From assembly GCA_043228905.1 (NCBI GenBank), contig JBHGNT010000014.1:124001-188000 (forward strand): a stretch of DNA of 64,000 nucleotides, in the 5' to 3' direction. The notes below the pieces were generated by a model. That model did no database searches. It saw only the letters and a list, made by a program, of their open reading frames with translations, and was not told where the DNA came from. Origin of the DNA: Azolla caroliniana (lineage: Eukaryota; Polypodiophyta). Within the stretch, counting starts at the first letter, position 1; every line of letters starts with the position of its first letter. Of the stretch, positions 34,397 through 46,388 are shown piece by piece. A program made the position numbers and the translations under genes.

Positions 34397-34539
34397 GGTA
34401 CTAACTAGCAACTACTCGGTATGCCGTCGGGACTCGATAGAAGGCGTGCAGGCTACAGCTCGACAATCGTAGGAGGTGCTCTAAGAGGCACTCGTTGCTG
34501 CACAAAAGGCGTCTTCGTGCACTGTGCAGGCTTGAACTA

Positions 34540-34541
<2 letters not shown>

Positions 34542-34571
<30 letters not shown>
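34542..34571. repeat. (CT)n microsatellite
   Basis: About 15 CT units beside the end of the PPR-flank duplication. Confidence 0.9.
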
Positions 34572-34572
<1 letters not shown>

Positions 34573-34661
34573 CGCCTAACCTTAAACAGATCAATTTTTT
34601 GCTATTTCTGTTTAAAACTATATAAATAGCCGACCAAACTGCGAATTCATGACTACTCTCT

Positions 34662-35175
34662 CTTTTTTTCTTTTATCACAACTATAAAAATAGTTGGCTC
34701 AAAAAAATATGAATTAGCTAGATTCGAGGGTTTTGGGAAATTCTAGGTGGAATAATCACCTCTAGTTGTCTCCTACATTGGTCGGCAAAATTCACAATCT
34801 TACTTGAACACTAACATGCTCCTAGGACTATGAATTGGCAACGGTTTGGTTTTGGCTTAGCCAGTTTGGCCTTGTCCAAACCAAACTGACTAATAAGCTT
34901 ACACCAGTTCCTAAACTGGTTTAGCCAAGCTGATCACGCCTTCATCGGCCTAGAAACCGGCTTGGTTCAACTTGACCCACCCCAAACCAAGATCAAACTA
35001 CTTAAAAAAGCTCAAGCCTAAACCAGCCGAATAGCCAAACAGTTTTAGTTTAGGCTTGAGCCAAGCCGTTGCCAACTTCTACCTTGGACTTTGCCCTATC
35101 GTGGGCTAAACCCTTTTGTCGATGTAGCCTTTCCCAGTATACCCCTCTGTTGGTGTGATGTGTCTAATCATTAAC
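34662..35175. repeat. Duplicated segment, left part, ending in copia target duplication
   Basis: Partner of 8226-8750. Its last five bases TTAAC (35171-35175) are repeated at 41107-41111 on the far side of the copia element. Confidence 0.88.
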
Positions 35176-35214
35176 TGTAAACGTAAGTGTTTGCGAAAGC
35201 GTAAAACAGAGAAC

Positions 35215-35249
<35 letters not shown>

Positions 35250-35561
35250 ACACAATTTCAAAATTATATAAAGACTCTGTATACACACTGTGCTAAGTAG
35301 CACTATTTATACAAGTCCTCTTGGGACTGACAGAAGTACCATGTACTTCAATGCTCACACGAGCATCTGACACTTACTACGAGACTATAGCTACCTAGTA
35401 GTCTATCCTATACTAGGCTTCCGATTGGACTTCCGGTTACGGATTGCACTCGACCTCCACTGCTTGCCGGTTCGATTGCTCACCGTCATACCGATCCGTC
35501 TCGCTTACCGGCTTCGGCTTATTCAGCCGATCCGGCTCCGGTTTGAGCTTGCCGCTCAACA
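35176..35561 (-). repeat. 3' LTR of copia
   Basis: TGTAAACG...CTCAACA, 386 bp, with a (GA)n run at 35218-35245 and a TATA-like TATAAATA on the minus strand near 35305. Confidence 0.93.
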
Positions 35562-38500
35562 CTCCCCCTCAAGCTCAACCTGAGGTGGGGTCGTAGTGTC
35601 GACCTCTGTGGCAGTCGGTTCTTCCAACCGACTTCTCCTGGCGTCACTCCGCCTTGCTCGTGCTCCTCGTCCGGTTCGGTCCCGTTTGCCGCGACCCCTT
35701 TGGTTCTGCGCGCCTCGACCCTCTCGGTCGGCATGTCTGCTCAATAGGCCCATCTCAACACTCACGTTGTTGTGACTCCGGCGCTTGCCGATCCGTCGGT
35801 TCTCCCACGATGGCATCGACTTCCGCTGTGTCCGTGTCCCCTTGGCCTTCAGTCGATCCGACTCATCCGGATCCATCTGTTGATCCGAGTCAGCTGTCTC
35901 CGACTCGTTCCAGCTCTTGTCCGAATCGGTACACTCTAATTCGACTTCCGGCTTCAGGCCTCTCACCACATCGGACCACTTCCGAGTCTTGGCCTTCTCC
36001 ATGCTTCCCTCGGCTTCTTCAGCCGGTGAACCGAAATCGAATTCTTCATTCGACTCCGCATCATGGTTAGTACCGTCGTGATGACCTCCGCACAACATGC
36101 ACTTCTCTTCCTGAGTGCACAACTCTTCTTCACAGCCGCTTGCTCCGACCTGTTCGGATGTGTCGACTTCCTTCGTCGACTCGGCTTCCTTCATCTTCTT
36201 GTCTCCTCTTCTTCCGGCTCTCCTCTTACCGACGGGTTCAACAGTTTTTTTGCCTTTGCCCGTTTCGGTAGAGACCTTGCCCTTGCCCTTGCTTCTCCCC
36301 CTCAAGTGCGGCACGTCGAGATGCTGAATACCAAGCATGTCGGTAAAGTGCTGCAACTTGTCCGATCCGAGCGGCTTGGTGAAGATGTCGGCAACTTGCC
36401 GATCCGTATGAGCATACCGTAGGTCAACTTCACCGCTCAGGACCCGCTCACGCACGAAGTGGTAGTGCACCTCGATGTGCTTTGTGCGAGCATGGAACAC
36501 AGGGTTCCTGGCGAGCTGCAAGTTGCTCATGTTATCGCAGTAAATCGGGATCGGGGTCGATACCTCGATCCGCAAGTCTCGCAACAGTCGTCGAAACCAG
36601 ATGGCTTCACAAGTGGCAACGGTAGCGGCCCGGTACTCAACCTCAGTGCTTGACAAAGCCACTGTGGGCTGCTTCTTGCTGCTCCACGCAACGGCCGCGC
36701 TACTTATGGAGAACATGTATCTGGAAGTTGAGCGGCGATCAGAGGCATCGCCGACCCAGTCAGCATCTGTGTAACCGACAAGCTCTTCGGGTATCCCTCG
36801 CCGATATAGCAGTCCCCGGTCCTTAGTGCCGCTGACATACCGTAATATGTGTTGCGCGCACTGAAGGTGCTCCACGGTCGGCTTATGCATGAATTGACTT
36901 ACCATGCCGACCGGATAGCTGATGTCGGGTCAGGTGATGGTTAAGTAGACCAGGCTTCCGACAACCTGTCGGAACCGTTTCTAATTGCAGGCCGATCCGG
37001 AGTTGGGACGGAGCTTCTGGTTCTGGTCTAGGGGTGTGGAGACAGGTCGGCAATCCGTCATGCCGAACTTATACATCATATTCAACACGTAATGTCGTTG
37101 TGAGAGCAATATGCCGTCGGGGGTCCGGATCACTTCGATCCCAAGAAAATAATGAAGGTCCCCCAGGTCCTTCATTTCGAATGCGTCCGACAACTGGAAC
37201 TTGACGCGGGTGATTTCGGGAAGACTCGGTCCGGTGATGACTAAATCATCCACATACAAGAGTATACATACCGGACCGTCAGAGCCTTGCCGGATGAACA
37301 ATGAAGAGTCCGACTTAGAGACAGCAAACCCCAGCTTACGCAACCGGTGCGTGATCTTCGCGTTCCAAGCTCGGGGGGCTTGCTTCAAACCATAAAGCGA
37401 CTTCTTCAATCGGCATACCGCCGACTTGTTCATCTCCGATTGAAATCCGGGGGGCTGAGTCATAAAGACTTCTTCTGCAAGCTCTCCTTGAAGGAAGGCG
37501 TTCTTCACATCCATCTGGTGAAGATGCCACCCCCTTTCCGCAGCAACCGCCAGTACCACACGAACCGTCGTCGTCTTCGCCACAGGAGCGAAGGTCTCGT
37601 CGTAGTCGATTCCGTGGGTCTGCGCGTATCCCTTCGCCACTAACCGGGCTTTGTACCGGTTAACAGAACCGCCGGCGTTGCACTTGACCTTGTACACCCA
37701 CTTGCATCCGATCGGTTTACAGTGACGGGGAGGATCAACTAGGTCCCAAGTTTCGTTGGCATCGAGTGCCCGCATTTCTTCGTCCATAGCGGCACGCCAA
37801 TTTGCGTCCTTTGCCGCTTCTGCGTAGCTCTCCGGCTCACGCACTTCTGTTACTTTAGTCATGTATGCATAATGATGCGCCATGTATTCATTGTACCCGT
37901 ACCGCATGACGAGATCCTTCTGACGGGTTGATCGGCGCAACGCACCGTCACCTGATTTGAGGCCCTTCTTGGCCAGTTCGATCTTCGTTGCTGAAGACCC
38001 GCCTTTCTCCTTTCTGGAGTCGGATACGCATCGATCTGACTCATCGTTGCCGATTTCGAATTCCGGCATCTTCCTCTTCCCCTTTTCTTTGCGCGTGAAC
38101 CGTTTCCTCGGTTCCTTGTGCGGGGAGAGCACGACAGAGTCTCCACCACTTGCCGTCTCTTCATCCGACTGGTCCAACCGACTCAGTCGCTCGTTCGGTC
38201 CACTCAACCGTAACGATTCCGGACTCTCATCTTGAGTCCCAACTTCATCATCCTCTACTAGGGCTGATTCAGGCTCACTGGCTTGATCTTCCGGCCTTGG
38301 GTCGGGATCGGAAGTCGGAGTCGGTACGGAGTACCAGGATGCCGATTCATCGAACTCGACATCCCGGCTAACTCGGACTTCCTTCGTCCGGGGGTTATAG
38401 CACTTATACCCCTTTTGCTCTTGAGCATAGCCGACTAGGATGCATTTTTCCGATTTTGCATCCAACTTTCTCCACTTCTGATCCGGCACATGCACATACG

Positions 38501-40604
38501 CTATGCTGCCGAATATCCGAAGGTGTCTTAAGTTCGGCTTGCGCCCGAAATACAGCTCATGAGCTGACACCTTGTCACCAATGCGGTTTTGTATGTAGAC
38601 GGCCGTCTGGACCGCCTCCGCCCAGTAGAATCTAGGCATGCTCTTTTCCTCCAGCATTGCCCTTGCCGCTTCGACGAGTGTCCGGTTCTTCCTTTCGACC
38701 ACACCGTTTTGCTCCGGTGTGTATCTGCAGCTGAACTCTCGCCGAATTCCCTTCTGTTGCAGATAACTAGTGAATTGGCCGGAAAAATATTCCTTTCCGC
38801 CATCCGACCGAAGGCATTTGATCTTCCTCTCCGATTCCCATTCCACCATCTTCTGGAGGCTCCGGAAACAGTCGAAGACTTCGCTCTTCCGCTCAATGAG
38901 GTAGATCCAAGTATGTCGAGTATAGTCATCAATGAAGGAGACGAAGTATCGGCTCCCGCCAAGGCTTACACTTTGTGTCGGTCCCCACACATCCGAATGG
39001 ATGAGATCGAGCTTGTTACGGCTCTGGTTCCGTTCAGTGGGGAATGGAAGCCGGTGTTGCTTCCCAAGTTGGCAGGCTTCACAAATTTCGGCTCTCCGGC
39101 CGCTGAACTTCGGCAAACCGAAAACGACTTGTTTCGTTTGCAGGTCTTGAAGCCTCCGGTAGTTGACGTGGCCTATCCGCTTGTGCCACAGGTCGATGTC
39201 TGACTCGACCTTCTGTCGTTTCGTGAACAGAGCGGTGCCAAAGTCATTGGTGTTGAGGATAAACATCCTCCCGTCCCTACGCCCTTGCGCAATGACTTCG
39301 CCCTCATCCTCAATGAAGCACCCGAGGTGCGTAAACCGCACCTGCATCCCCTGGTCGACAATCTGACCGACGGACACCAGGTTCTTCTTGATTGTCGGAA
39401 CGTGTAATACGTTCATCAGCTTCCCTTTCTGTCCGACGTGGCTTAGAGGGACTTCTCCGACGTGCACGATTGGGTGAGGAGTGTCGTCTCCGGTTTCGAC
39501 TACTCCTGGTTGATCCGGTTTCTCCAGAAAGGAGAACCACTCTTTGTGGCTCGTCATGTGGTTCGACGCGCCGGAATCAACATACCATACTTCCTCCGTT
39601 TTGGAAGTGGTCTTCTTCATTGAGTTTGCCTTGTGATTCATCACCAAGGCTGGCCCCTTACCAGCCTTTCCGGTTCCGGATCCTCCTGATCCGTTTGCGT
39701 AGTGCGAGTTTTGTCGGCCATCCTTATCGGTCTTGCCGGATCCGGATTTGTCCGAATCAACACGCTTTCTCTAGCACTCGCTTTCCCTGTGGCCTTTTTT
39801 GCCACAGTACCAACATTCCGTAGCGGATTTGTCTTGCCGGCCTCCGGCACCGCCTTGACTCCCCTTTCTTGTGGAAGTCCCGGAACTGCTGTCGGCACGC
39901 TCATAGTGCCTCCGTTCCTGCTCTTGCCGGTCGCCTCCATTGCGTGCCGACCCACCTCTTCCACCACGCCCACGGAGCCGATCCGTTCCCGTGTACAGCA
40001 TTCGGCTGTCCGGGGATGCACTGGTAGATGCACCGGCGTGGTTCTCCTCTACAAGGAGCATCGACTATAAGTCGAAGAATGAGGGGGTATTCTCCCTTGT
40101 ACACACCGCAGTCCGGAATGCTCCGAACTTGGACGCCAGGCCTCCGAGACATACCTGCACCATCTCGTCTTCCTCTACGGTAACATTGATAGAGGCGAGT
40201 GAGTCGCAGATCTCCTTTATCCGGCCCGTGTAGTCTGCCACAGACATGTTCTTCTGTCGAACATTGCTCAACTTCTGTCTGAGTTGCAGCTTCCGGGCAG
40301 TGGTGCTTGCAGCGAAAACCTTTTTCAGGTTCCCCCAAGCATCCTTCAATGTCTTGGCGTCACGGATGTGGCTGAGCAGCTGATCGCCGACACTGGACGC
40401 GAAGCAGTACATCACCCTGCTTGCCGCCTGTTCCCATACCGGGAAGTCCTTGTGTGCCGAGTCGGGCGCCGCATCATTCGCTCCTTCGACATAACTCCAG
40501 TATCCGTGTCCAAGCAGGTACCGGTGCATCTTGTAAGACCAGGATGCGTAGTTGCTCCTGTCGAGCTTCTCCACCGGGAGCGACGTGGCCATGCCTCTAT
40601 CCAT
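35556..40604 (-). pseudogene. Copia gag-pol polyprotein with four in-frame stops
   Basis: One frame from ATG at 40604 to TGA at 35556-35558. Gag domain (40604-40068), then TAG (40065-40067) where related Gags read on; zinc knuckle C-W-Y-C...H...C near 39771-39815, then TAG (39771-39773); protease Y-V-D-S-G-A-S-N-H near 39550-39580; integrase with H-H-C-C finger (C-E-A-C-Q-L-G-K) and D-D-E core; a long acidic linker; reverse transcriptase with Y-V-D-D near 37250; TAG (36981-36983) and TGA (36930-36932); then RNase H (A-D-W-V-G, S-S-T-E, K-H-I-E-V-H-Y-H-F). After RNase H, about 244 extra residues run into the LTR. No frameshifts, only stops. Confidence 0.92.
35562..36306 (-). other. Extra coding segment between duplicated polypurine tracts
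   Basis: The 12-base word CTTGAGGGGGAG (minus strand) stands right after the RNase H domain (36295-36306) and again directly before the 3' LTR (35562-35573). The roughly 733 bases between them keep the RNase H frame open. They encode a Lys/Glu/Ser/Arg-rich protein with one Cys-His cluster (C-x6-C-x2-C-x2-H-H-x4-H, about 36062-36127). The frame ends C-stop, using the first six bases of the LTR. Most copia polyproteins stop soon after RNase H. I recognise no domain; acquisition of a foreign segment is inference. Confidence 0.75.
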
Positions 40605-40686
40605 GTCTTCTACTGTGTCTGTTTTCAACCTATTAGGGTTTTCTTCTTAAGAGTAAATGTCTGCAGCAGAGGTTCTCAACCCTCGC

Positions 40687-40698
40687 GCTCTGATACCA
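40687..40698 (-). promoter_or_regulatory. Primer-binding site, initiator methionine tRNA type
   Basis: The minus strand reads TGGTATCAGAGC directly after the 5' LTR, the standard plant initiator-methionine primer site. Confidence 0.93.
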
Positions 40699-40738
40699 TG
40701 TAAACGTAAGTGTTTGCGGAAGCGTAAAACAGAGAACA

Positions 40739-40782
<44 letters not shown>

Positions 40783-41106
40783 ACACAATTTCAAAATTAT
40801 ATAAAGACTCTATACACACTGTGCTAAGTAGCACTATTTATACAAGTCCTCTTGGGACTGACAGAAGTACCATGTACTTCAATGCTCACACGAGCATCTG
40901 ACACTTACTACGAGACTATAGCTACCTAGTGGTCTATCCTATACTAGGCTTCCGATTGGACTTCCGGTTACGGATTGCACTCGGCCTCCACTGCTTGCCA
41001 GTTCGGTTGCTCACCGTCATACCGATCCGTTTCGTCCGATCCGTCTCGCTTACCGGCTCCGGCTTATTCAGCCGATCCGACTCCGGTTTGAGCTTGCCGC
41101 TCAACA
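40699..41106 (-). repeat. 5' LTR of copia
   Basis: 408 bp, TGTAAACG...CTCAACA. Longer than the 3' LTR through a longer GA run (40744-40778) and a 14-base insertion near 41027. TATA-like TATAAATA on the minus strand at 40835-40842. Confidence 0.93.
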
Positions 41107-41352
41107 TTAACAATGCTTAAGAGAAAAGTGTATGAATCCCTTTGCCTATGTATTGCTATAATTATGAATCCCTTTGCCTATGTATTGCTTAAGAGAAAAG
41201 TTATATGCAATAGGTAAAGTGTATGAATCCCTTTGCCTATGTATTGCTATAATTAAGAATAGCTCACCCTGAAAAAAAAAAGTGGGATCCACACGAAACA
41301 AGGTTTCTTCAGAGATCCATCTAGCTTCGCAACACAGACTCCCTTTCCATTT
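41107..41352. repeat. Duplicated segment, right part
   Basis: Continues the match to 8746-8951 after the copia element. The word ATGAATCCCTTTGCCTATG occurs three times here but once in the partner, a local expansion. Confidence 0.85.
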
Positions 41353-42114
41353 GTTTGTACCATTGTTCTAATGGATTCCCCAAGAGGTCAATGATTTGTC
41401 AATTTCCTTCAACTCCAGCATTATACCTTACCTTTAGCAGGCATTAAACTTTGACTTTGTTGTTCCAATGCCTACCTTCGGCCATTTGAGCTACTCTCCA
41501 ATTTTGTTTTAATGTTCTTCTGTTCACCTTTGTCTCTTCCTTTTGGGTTCTTTTCTCCTTTTGCACACACCATATTGGAGGAACTTATAAACTTCTTACG
41601 TTCTTTAGGTGAGCACGTGTCTTTAGTAACGAGACATATTTCACTATAGCAAGGCTAAGTGATGTGTGTCTTGTTTGATCCAAGATGATTCTTGGTGTCC
41701 TTGATGCTATGAGGAGGTCAACCATCAATCATGTTGTTCTAGTGTAGGTCATAGTTACTTCATTCTCTAGCGTTTCCTCTCAATTATCCTCTAGGCCCTA
41801 GTTTGTGTTGTTTGGTTTAACTTGAGCATTAGACGATCGAGTGACCTCTTGTTGGTCGACAAACCTATTAATTGTCTCTACCTAAAGTCTTACATTTCTA
41901 GTTGTTCAATAGTTTTTGCATGGTGAGCTCTTTTGGTTGTTAAATCCCCTTGAAGTTGCATTATTGTGTTTGTTGTTAGATCCTGCCTCATTTTTCCATT
42001 TAACTACCTCTTCATTAATTCAACCTACAATAAGTATCGTCTATGAGTTAGTTCACGTTCTCTCGAGCTTCTCATGTCCTTCATTCAGTTGTTATAATTT
42101 GAGCCTTCATTAAT
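41353..42114. other. Non-coding stretch
   Basis: Unique in the window. No gene, RNA or mobile element seen. Confidence 0.5.
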
Positions 42115-42643
42115 ATGACTCTCCATATAATATGAAATTCTCATAGGTTGCATCTATTGACTCCCTTACTTCATCATTCTTATTAACTTCAATTAAATTA
42201 ATCTTATGAGCATTTACTTGATTTTGTGTGATTTTGTGGCCCCTACTCTCCATAGAATCGGGGCAATTCCTCCTTCTCGCTTGGGATGTCGGCAATTTGG
42301 TGAAATGCTCCCACGCACAAAATAATTTTTTATTTATTCCAAAAAACACTCAAAACAATTTTAACACTGCACTTTGACATTTTGTTTCCCAATACATAAA
42401 GGCCTTCATGTATTGGCCTTCACCCAAAAAGTTTTGACCCGATTCGGCAATCAAATATTGGATCAGGCAAAGGGTGGTCACATGGAGATTTCCATGACAA
42501 CTCCTTCATGGAAACCTCCACGTTAGGAAGGAGCATATATTGACATATTCGCATTCGTGGAGGTTACCAAACAAATGCATGCGAATACGCATAAGAATGC
42601 ATGGAAAGTTTTCGTTAAGAAAAAAAAGAGTTCATACTTTTTA
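42115..42643. repeat. Duplicated segment without LINE insertion
   Basis: Partner of 15530-15840 plus 19656-19905. Contains one copy of the 17-bp sequence (with a C-to-A type difference) that is duplicated around the LINE at 15841. Confidence 0.88.
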
Positions 42644-42689
42644 GTTTCTAATATATATATATATCAAATAACAAAGAGACTTCTTCTTT

Positions 42690-45290
42690 TTTTCCAAAAA
42701 AACACTACTTCGCATTAGTTAGCAAACAAAATTACATCATAGAACACCCAAAGTTCTTCTCACCAGCCCTCACTCTGGCCTTCCCACCAAAGTGGACATA
42801 GTCCCCACCTCATTTTCAACAAACGTATCCAAACAACTCCAATAACCTAATAATTTGTACCATATCTATACAGATTTACAGCACCTAGACGTTGTTGGAA
42901 ACCGGAAACAGCCATCGGGGTGCTTGGTAGTTCCATTGAGGCCCTGATGAGGATCTGCCCACCATAGGAGAATTACCACATTTCAGCAAGAACTTTGATC
43001 GAGATCTTTCAGCTGCATCAGATTCCCCCTTGATTGAGTCGTATCGTCCCCACAGCCAAGATACCAACTCAAACCAGATATTTAATAATACCTCACCGCT
43101 GGGGATCTTTTGTTGTTGAAAAACAAATTTACAACGGTTGGTCCAAATGTGCCAGACCGATAAACAAGACACCATCATCCATATCTCTTCAAAAAATTCT
43201 GAGTTAGTGCCATGTCGAACTCCAGCCCGTTGAAACACCTCGCCATCCTGCACTATAAAACCATGTCTGTGGGGGTTTAACTGTTCAGCCCAGCCTTCCC
43301 CTGTTAACTTCAGCCCTTGTACGGACCCCCATACAACTCTCCCATTCACTCCGCGTGCTGCCACTATCCTAAGACTTCTACCCCAAATGTTAATAGCCTC
43401 GCTACAGTTCCAAAAACAATGAGGAATTGATTCCAAAGGGTGTCCACAATTTTTGCATCCAGCCTCACCACCATGACACCTAAGCCACTCCCCCACCGGC
43501 ACCGCTTTGTGACTAAGAAGCCACAACCAAAGCTTTATTTTTTCTGGCATATCAAACGCCCATAGCCTCCTCCAAAACGACTTCAACCAGTCATCAGAAA
43601 TGCCTTTATCCTTCAAACTATTGTGGTTTAGGCCAACACCCATCAATTTAGAGCCAATGATTTGCCTTCCTAGCTTGGTAGTGTACTCGAAAAACCGTTC
43701 AAGTTTGTCCGTTCCCGGTTTCTGCCACCACACCTCTAGTGGATCCCAATCCAGATCACATATGGGCTTGTTGTCAACTATCCAGAGTTTACGATCAGAT
43801 TCTAGCTTCCCTGGGTCCGGGTTTACTTGCCACTTCTTAAGTTCCAACATTGCCACTCGCACTGCCAACCATTGGCCATTGTCTGCCAAAGCACTTAGGT
43901 TGCCCCACAAACGATACTCATTAGATGGGCACCTGCCTCGGATAATTTGTCCATCGCCCTCACCTACAAACCACCCAAACCAGACCCCCTCTTCTTCATT
44001 CAGCCTAGCTAGACCATCAACAGCCTTATCTATCAAGTGGGTAACCTTTTCCAGCCTGTCGGTAAATCTAGGACTTCCAACCAGACCCTCCCTTCTTCTC
44101 CTTTTGAACTCCTCCCAGACTCTTACTGAACTAACATTGTACCCTACCATTTTTCCCCATGGCAAGTATTTTTTCTGACCAAGCATCATACCATCATCAC
44201 TTCGAATCCTGGGGTTCCAAAATAGAGGTTGACGGAGTTGTTCCTCCATTGTTTTTGGCTGCATTAAGACCAACCCCTCTCTTAAACTTGACCAAGCCCT
44301 CATTATGGTGCGGGCCACCCTATCCTCCATGCTAATAGGTTCTTTTAACGTTAGGCCTGGACTGAACAACCACCACATCTTTGCCTTCCAAGGGCCGCCA
44401 TTCCTCGGACTCCAGAGTTCAGCTCTGTCTCTAAGAAGCAATTTCCACAATTCTGGTCCAGGTTGGAGACTTCGCACCAAGAGCTTACCAAGTAAAGCCT
44501 TACTTTGGTGACCTGGATCCACCATCCCAAGTCCACCTTGACTTTTTGCCTTGATCAAACAACTCCAGGCCACTTTAGTTGAAGCAGTCTCATGGTCTCT
44601 ACCCGACCAAAGGAACCCTCTCACCATTGCCTTAATATTTTTTATGCACTCTTTATCTAACATCCAGCATGCCAACGAGTGCCACATGGTGGCCAACAAA
44701 ATATGGTTTACCACAACCACTCTACATGCAAGGGAAAGCTTTATTGATGCCCATAACCGAAGCTTTTTTCTGATTTTGTCTTTCACTTGCTCAAGTTGCT
44801 GATTTTTCTGAATCTCTATTCCCACCAAAAAGCCCAAATACTTAACAGCCCTTCCATTAGGAACCCATTGAAAATCAGCATTAGGTTGCCAATTCGGCCA
44901 AGAGTTTGGACTTACCCAAAACCCTCTACTTTTGTTCCAATTAATTTTCCCACCTGATGCTTTACAGAACAACTCAATTCGATTTTCAGCCTACTGTAAA
45001 TTAGCATCATTGCCTTGCAGATAGAGCATGGTGTCATCTGCATACATGGAGTTCAACAAGTTCTTACAAGCATGTGGGACAACCAAACCCCGAATTCCTG
45101 CATCCGGTCTATTTAAAAAGAAAGAGAATGCCTCTGAGATAAATAAATAAAGGTAGGGGGCCAATGGGCACCCCTGTCTTACAGACTTGCATAATGGAAT
45201 TGATGGGCCCCGTTGCCCTAGTACCAACACCCTACTCAAGCTTCCTTTGTAAAGCGCCAACGCAGCTGCTCTCCATTTTGAGGGATATTT
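42690..45290 (-). mobile_element. 5'-truncated LINE, second family member
   Basis: Minus-strand LINE from within the reverse transcriptase (truncation at about 45290, against AT-rich repeat) to a 3' end with CTAATGCGAAGTAGTG, T-run and GGAAAAAAAG at about 42690. The 3' terminus resembles that of LINE tails at 22.7, 45.9 and 55.7 kb. Confidence 0.82.
42885..45290 (-). pseudogene. LINE ORF2, RT to zinc-finger C-terminus, one stop
   Basis: One frame with a single TAG at 44991-44993. It starts inside the RT domain (K-W-R-A-A-A-L-A-L-Y-K-G-S-L-S-R), holds the active site M-Y-A-D-D-T near 45030-45050, a long connection domain, a zf-RVT finger (C-K-N-C ... H-C-F-W-N-C) near 43390-43470 and ends W-N-Y-Q-A-P-R-W-L-F-P. 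Endonuclease and ORF1 are missing. Apart from the stop and 5' truncation it is well preserved, so the insertion is not old. Confidence 0.9.
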
Positions 45291-46388
45291 AACTTCACAT
45301 TAAAAAGGAGATTTACACTAAATAATATTTTTATATAATAGATGGAAAACTTAAAAGTTAAAAGTATTTGTTTTGTTTTTGATAAATATGAAAATAATAA
45401 TACATAATAAATAAAAGATTAATTAATTCCCCACAATTTACTCTCCCACAAAATTTGATATTTTTATTTGTTATTAAAAGGGGACCTCATATTAATAATA
45501 ATATGGTTTGCGCTTATCGGCTGCCTACGAGGGCAATTGGACGAGGTTTGCAGCCATTCCAACGACGTTTGGCAGAAATGGCAAAACACGCCTATGGTGA
45601 CACAAGGAGGAAGTGGCCCAAGGTGGAACTACCAACACCCACTCTGGCTGTTTCCGACTCACTTGCCACCCTCCCTTCATTTTAGGCCCCAGGAGTTCTC
45701 TCGTACTAGCCAACAGTGAAGGGCACCGTTTTTAGCTACAGGTATCTACTTACATTAAGTAGTCAGTCCAAAAGGCTATGTAACTAGTCTCATTTTGTTG
45801 AACTTGATCGGAGGGAGATTCCCCGTTTGTGTATAAGCCTCATTGTACAATCTCTGTGTAATAATCTTTCCTAACTAATGGGAAAGTAGCTTCATTTTGG
45901 AATATATATATATATTTACTTACTTATTTATTTATTTATAATATATATAAAACTTAAATGTATTTGTTTTATTTTTTAATAAAACAATAAATATATATAA
46001 ATAAATAAAAGGTTCCCATAAATTTCATATTTTTATCTCACATTAAAAAGGGGAACTCACACTAATAATACTTTTATAATATATATAAAACTTAAATGTA
46101 TTTGTTTTATATTTTATTATAACAATATATATATATGTAAAATAAATAGAATAAATAAAAGTTTCTCATAAAAATTCATATTTTTATCTCACATTTAAAA
46201 GGGAACCTTACACTAATAATATTCTTATAATAGATGAAAAACTTAAAAGTATTTGTTTTATTTTTAATAAAACAAAATTTTAAAAAATTATAAAAAAAAA
46301 GGTTCATTAATTCTCCACTTTTTACTCTCTTGACATTAAACAAGGGACCTTAAACTAATAATATTTTTATATAATAGATATAAAAATA
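45291..46388. repeat. AT-rich tandem repeat array
   Basis: Degenerate units of about 130-140 bp with the words TTTTATCTCACATT, AAAAGGG and CACTAATAATA, near 45291, 45465, 46030, 46180 and 46335. Interrupted by a LINE tail (45500-45902). Shares sequence with 21880-22150. Confidence 0.75.
45500..45902 (+). mobile_element. 5'-truncated LINE tail
   Basis: Encodes the last LINE residues (W-Q-K-W-Q-N-T-P-M-V-T, G-S-G-P-R-W-N-Y) followed by a 3' UTR ending CTAATGGGAAAGTAGCTTC. Same family as the tail fused to U6 at 22397. Confidence 0.78.

Larger units (their letters stand above)
35176..41106 (-). mobile_element. Full-length copia retrotransposon, 5.93 kb
   Basis: Complete element in minus orientation with two LTRs (386 and 408 bp), initiator-methionine primer site, one gag-pol frame, polypurine tract and TTAAC target duplications. 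The uninterrupted partner at 8740-8760 confirms the borders. The two LTRs differ by about seven substitutions, all transitions, plus GA-run length and a 14-base indel. The insertion is therefore fairly recent but no longer autonomous, since four in-frame stops break the polyprotein. Confidence 0.95.
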
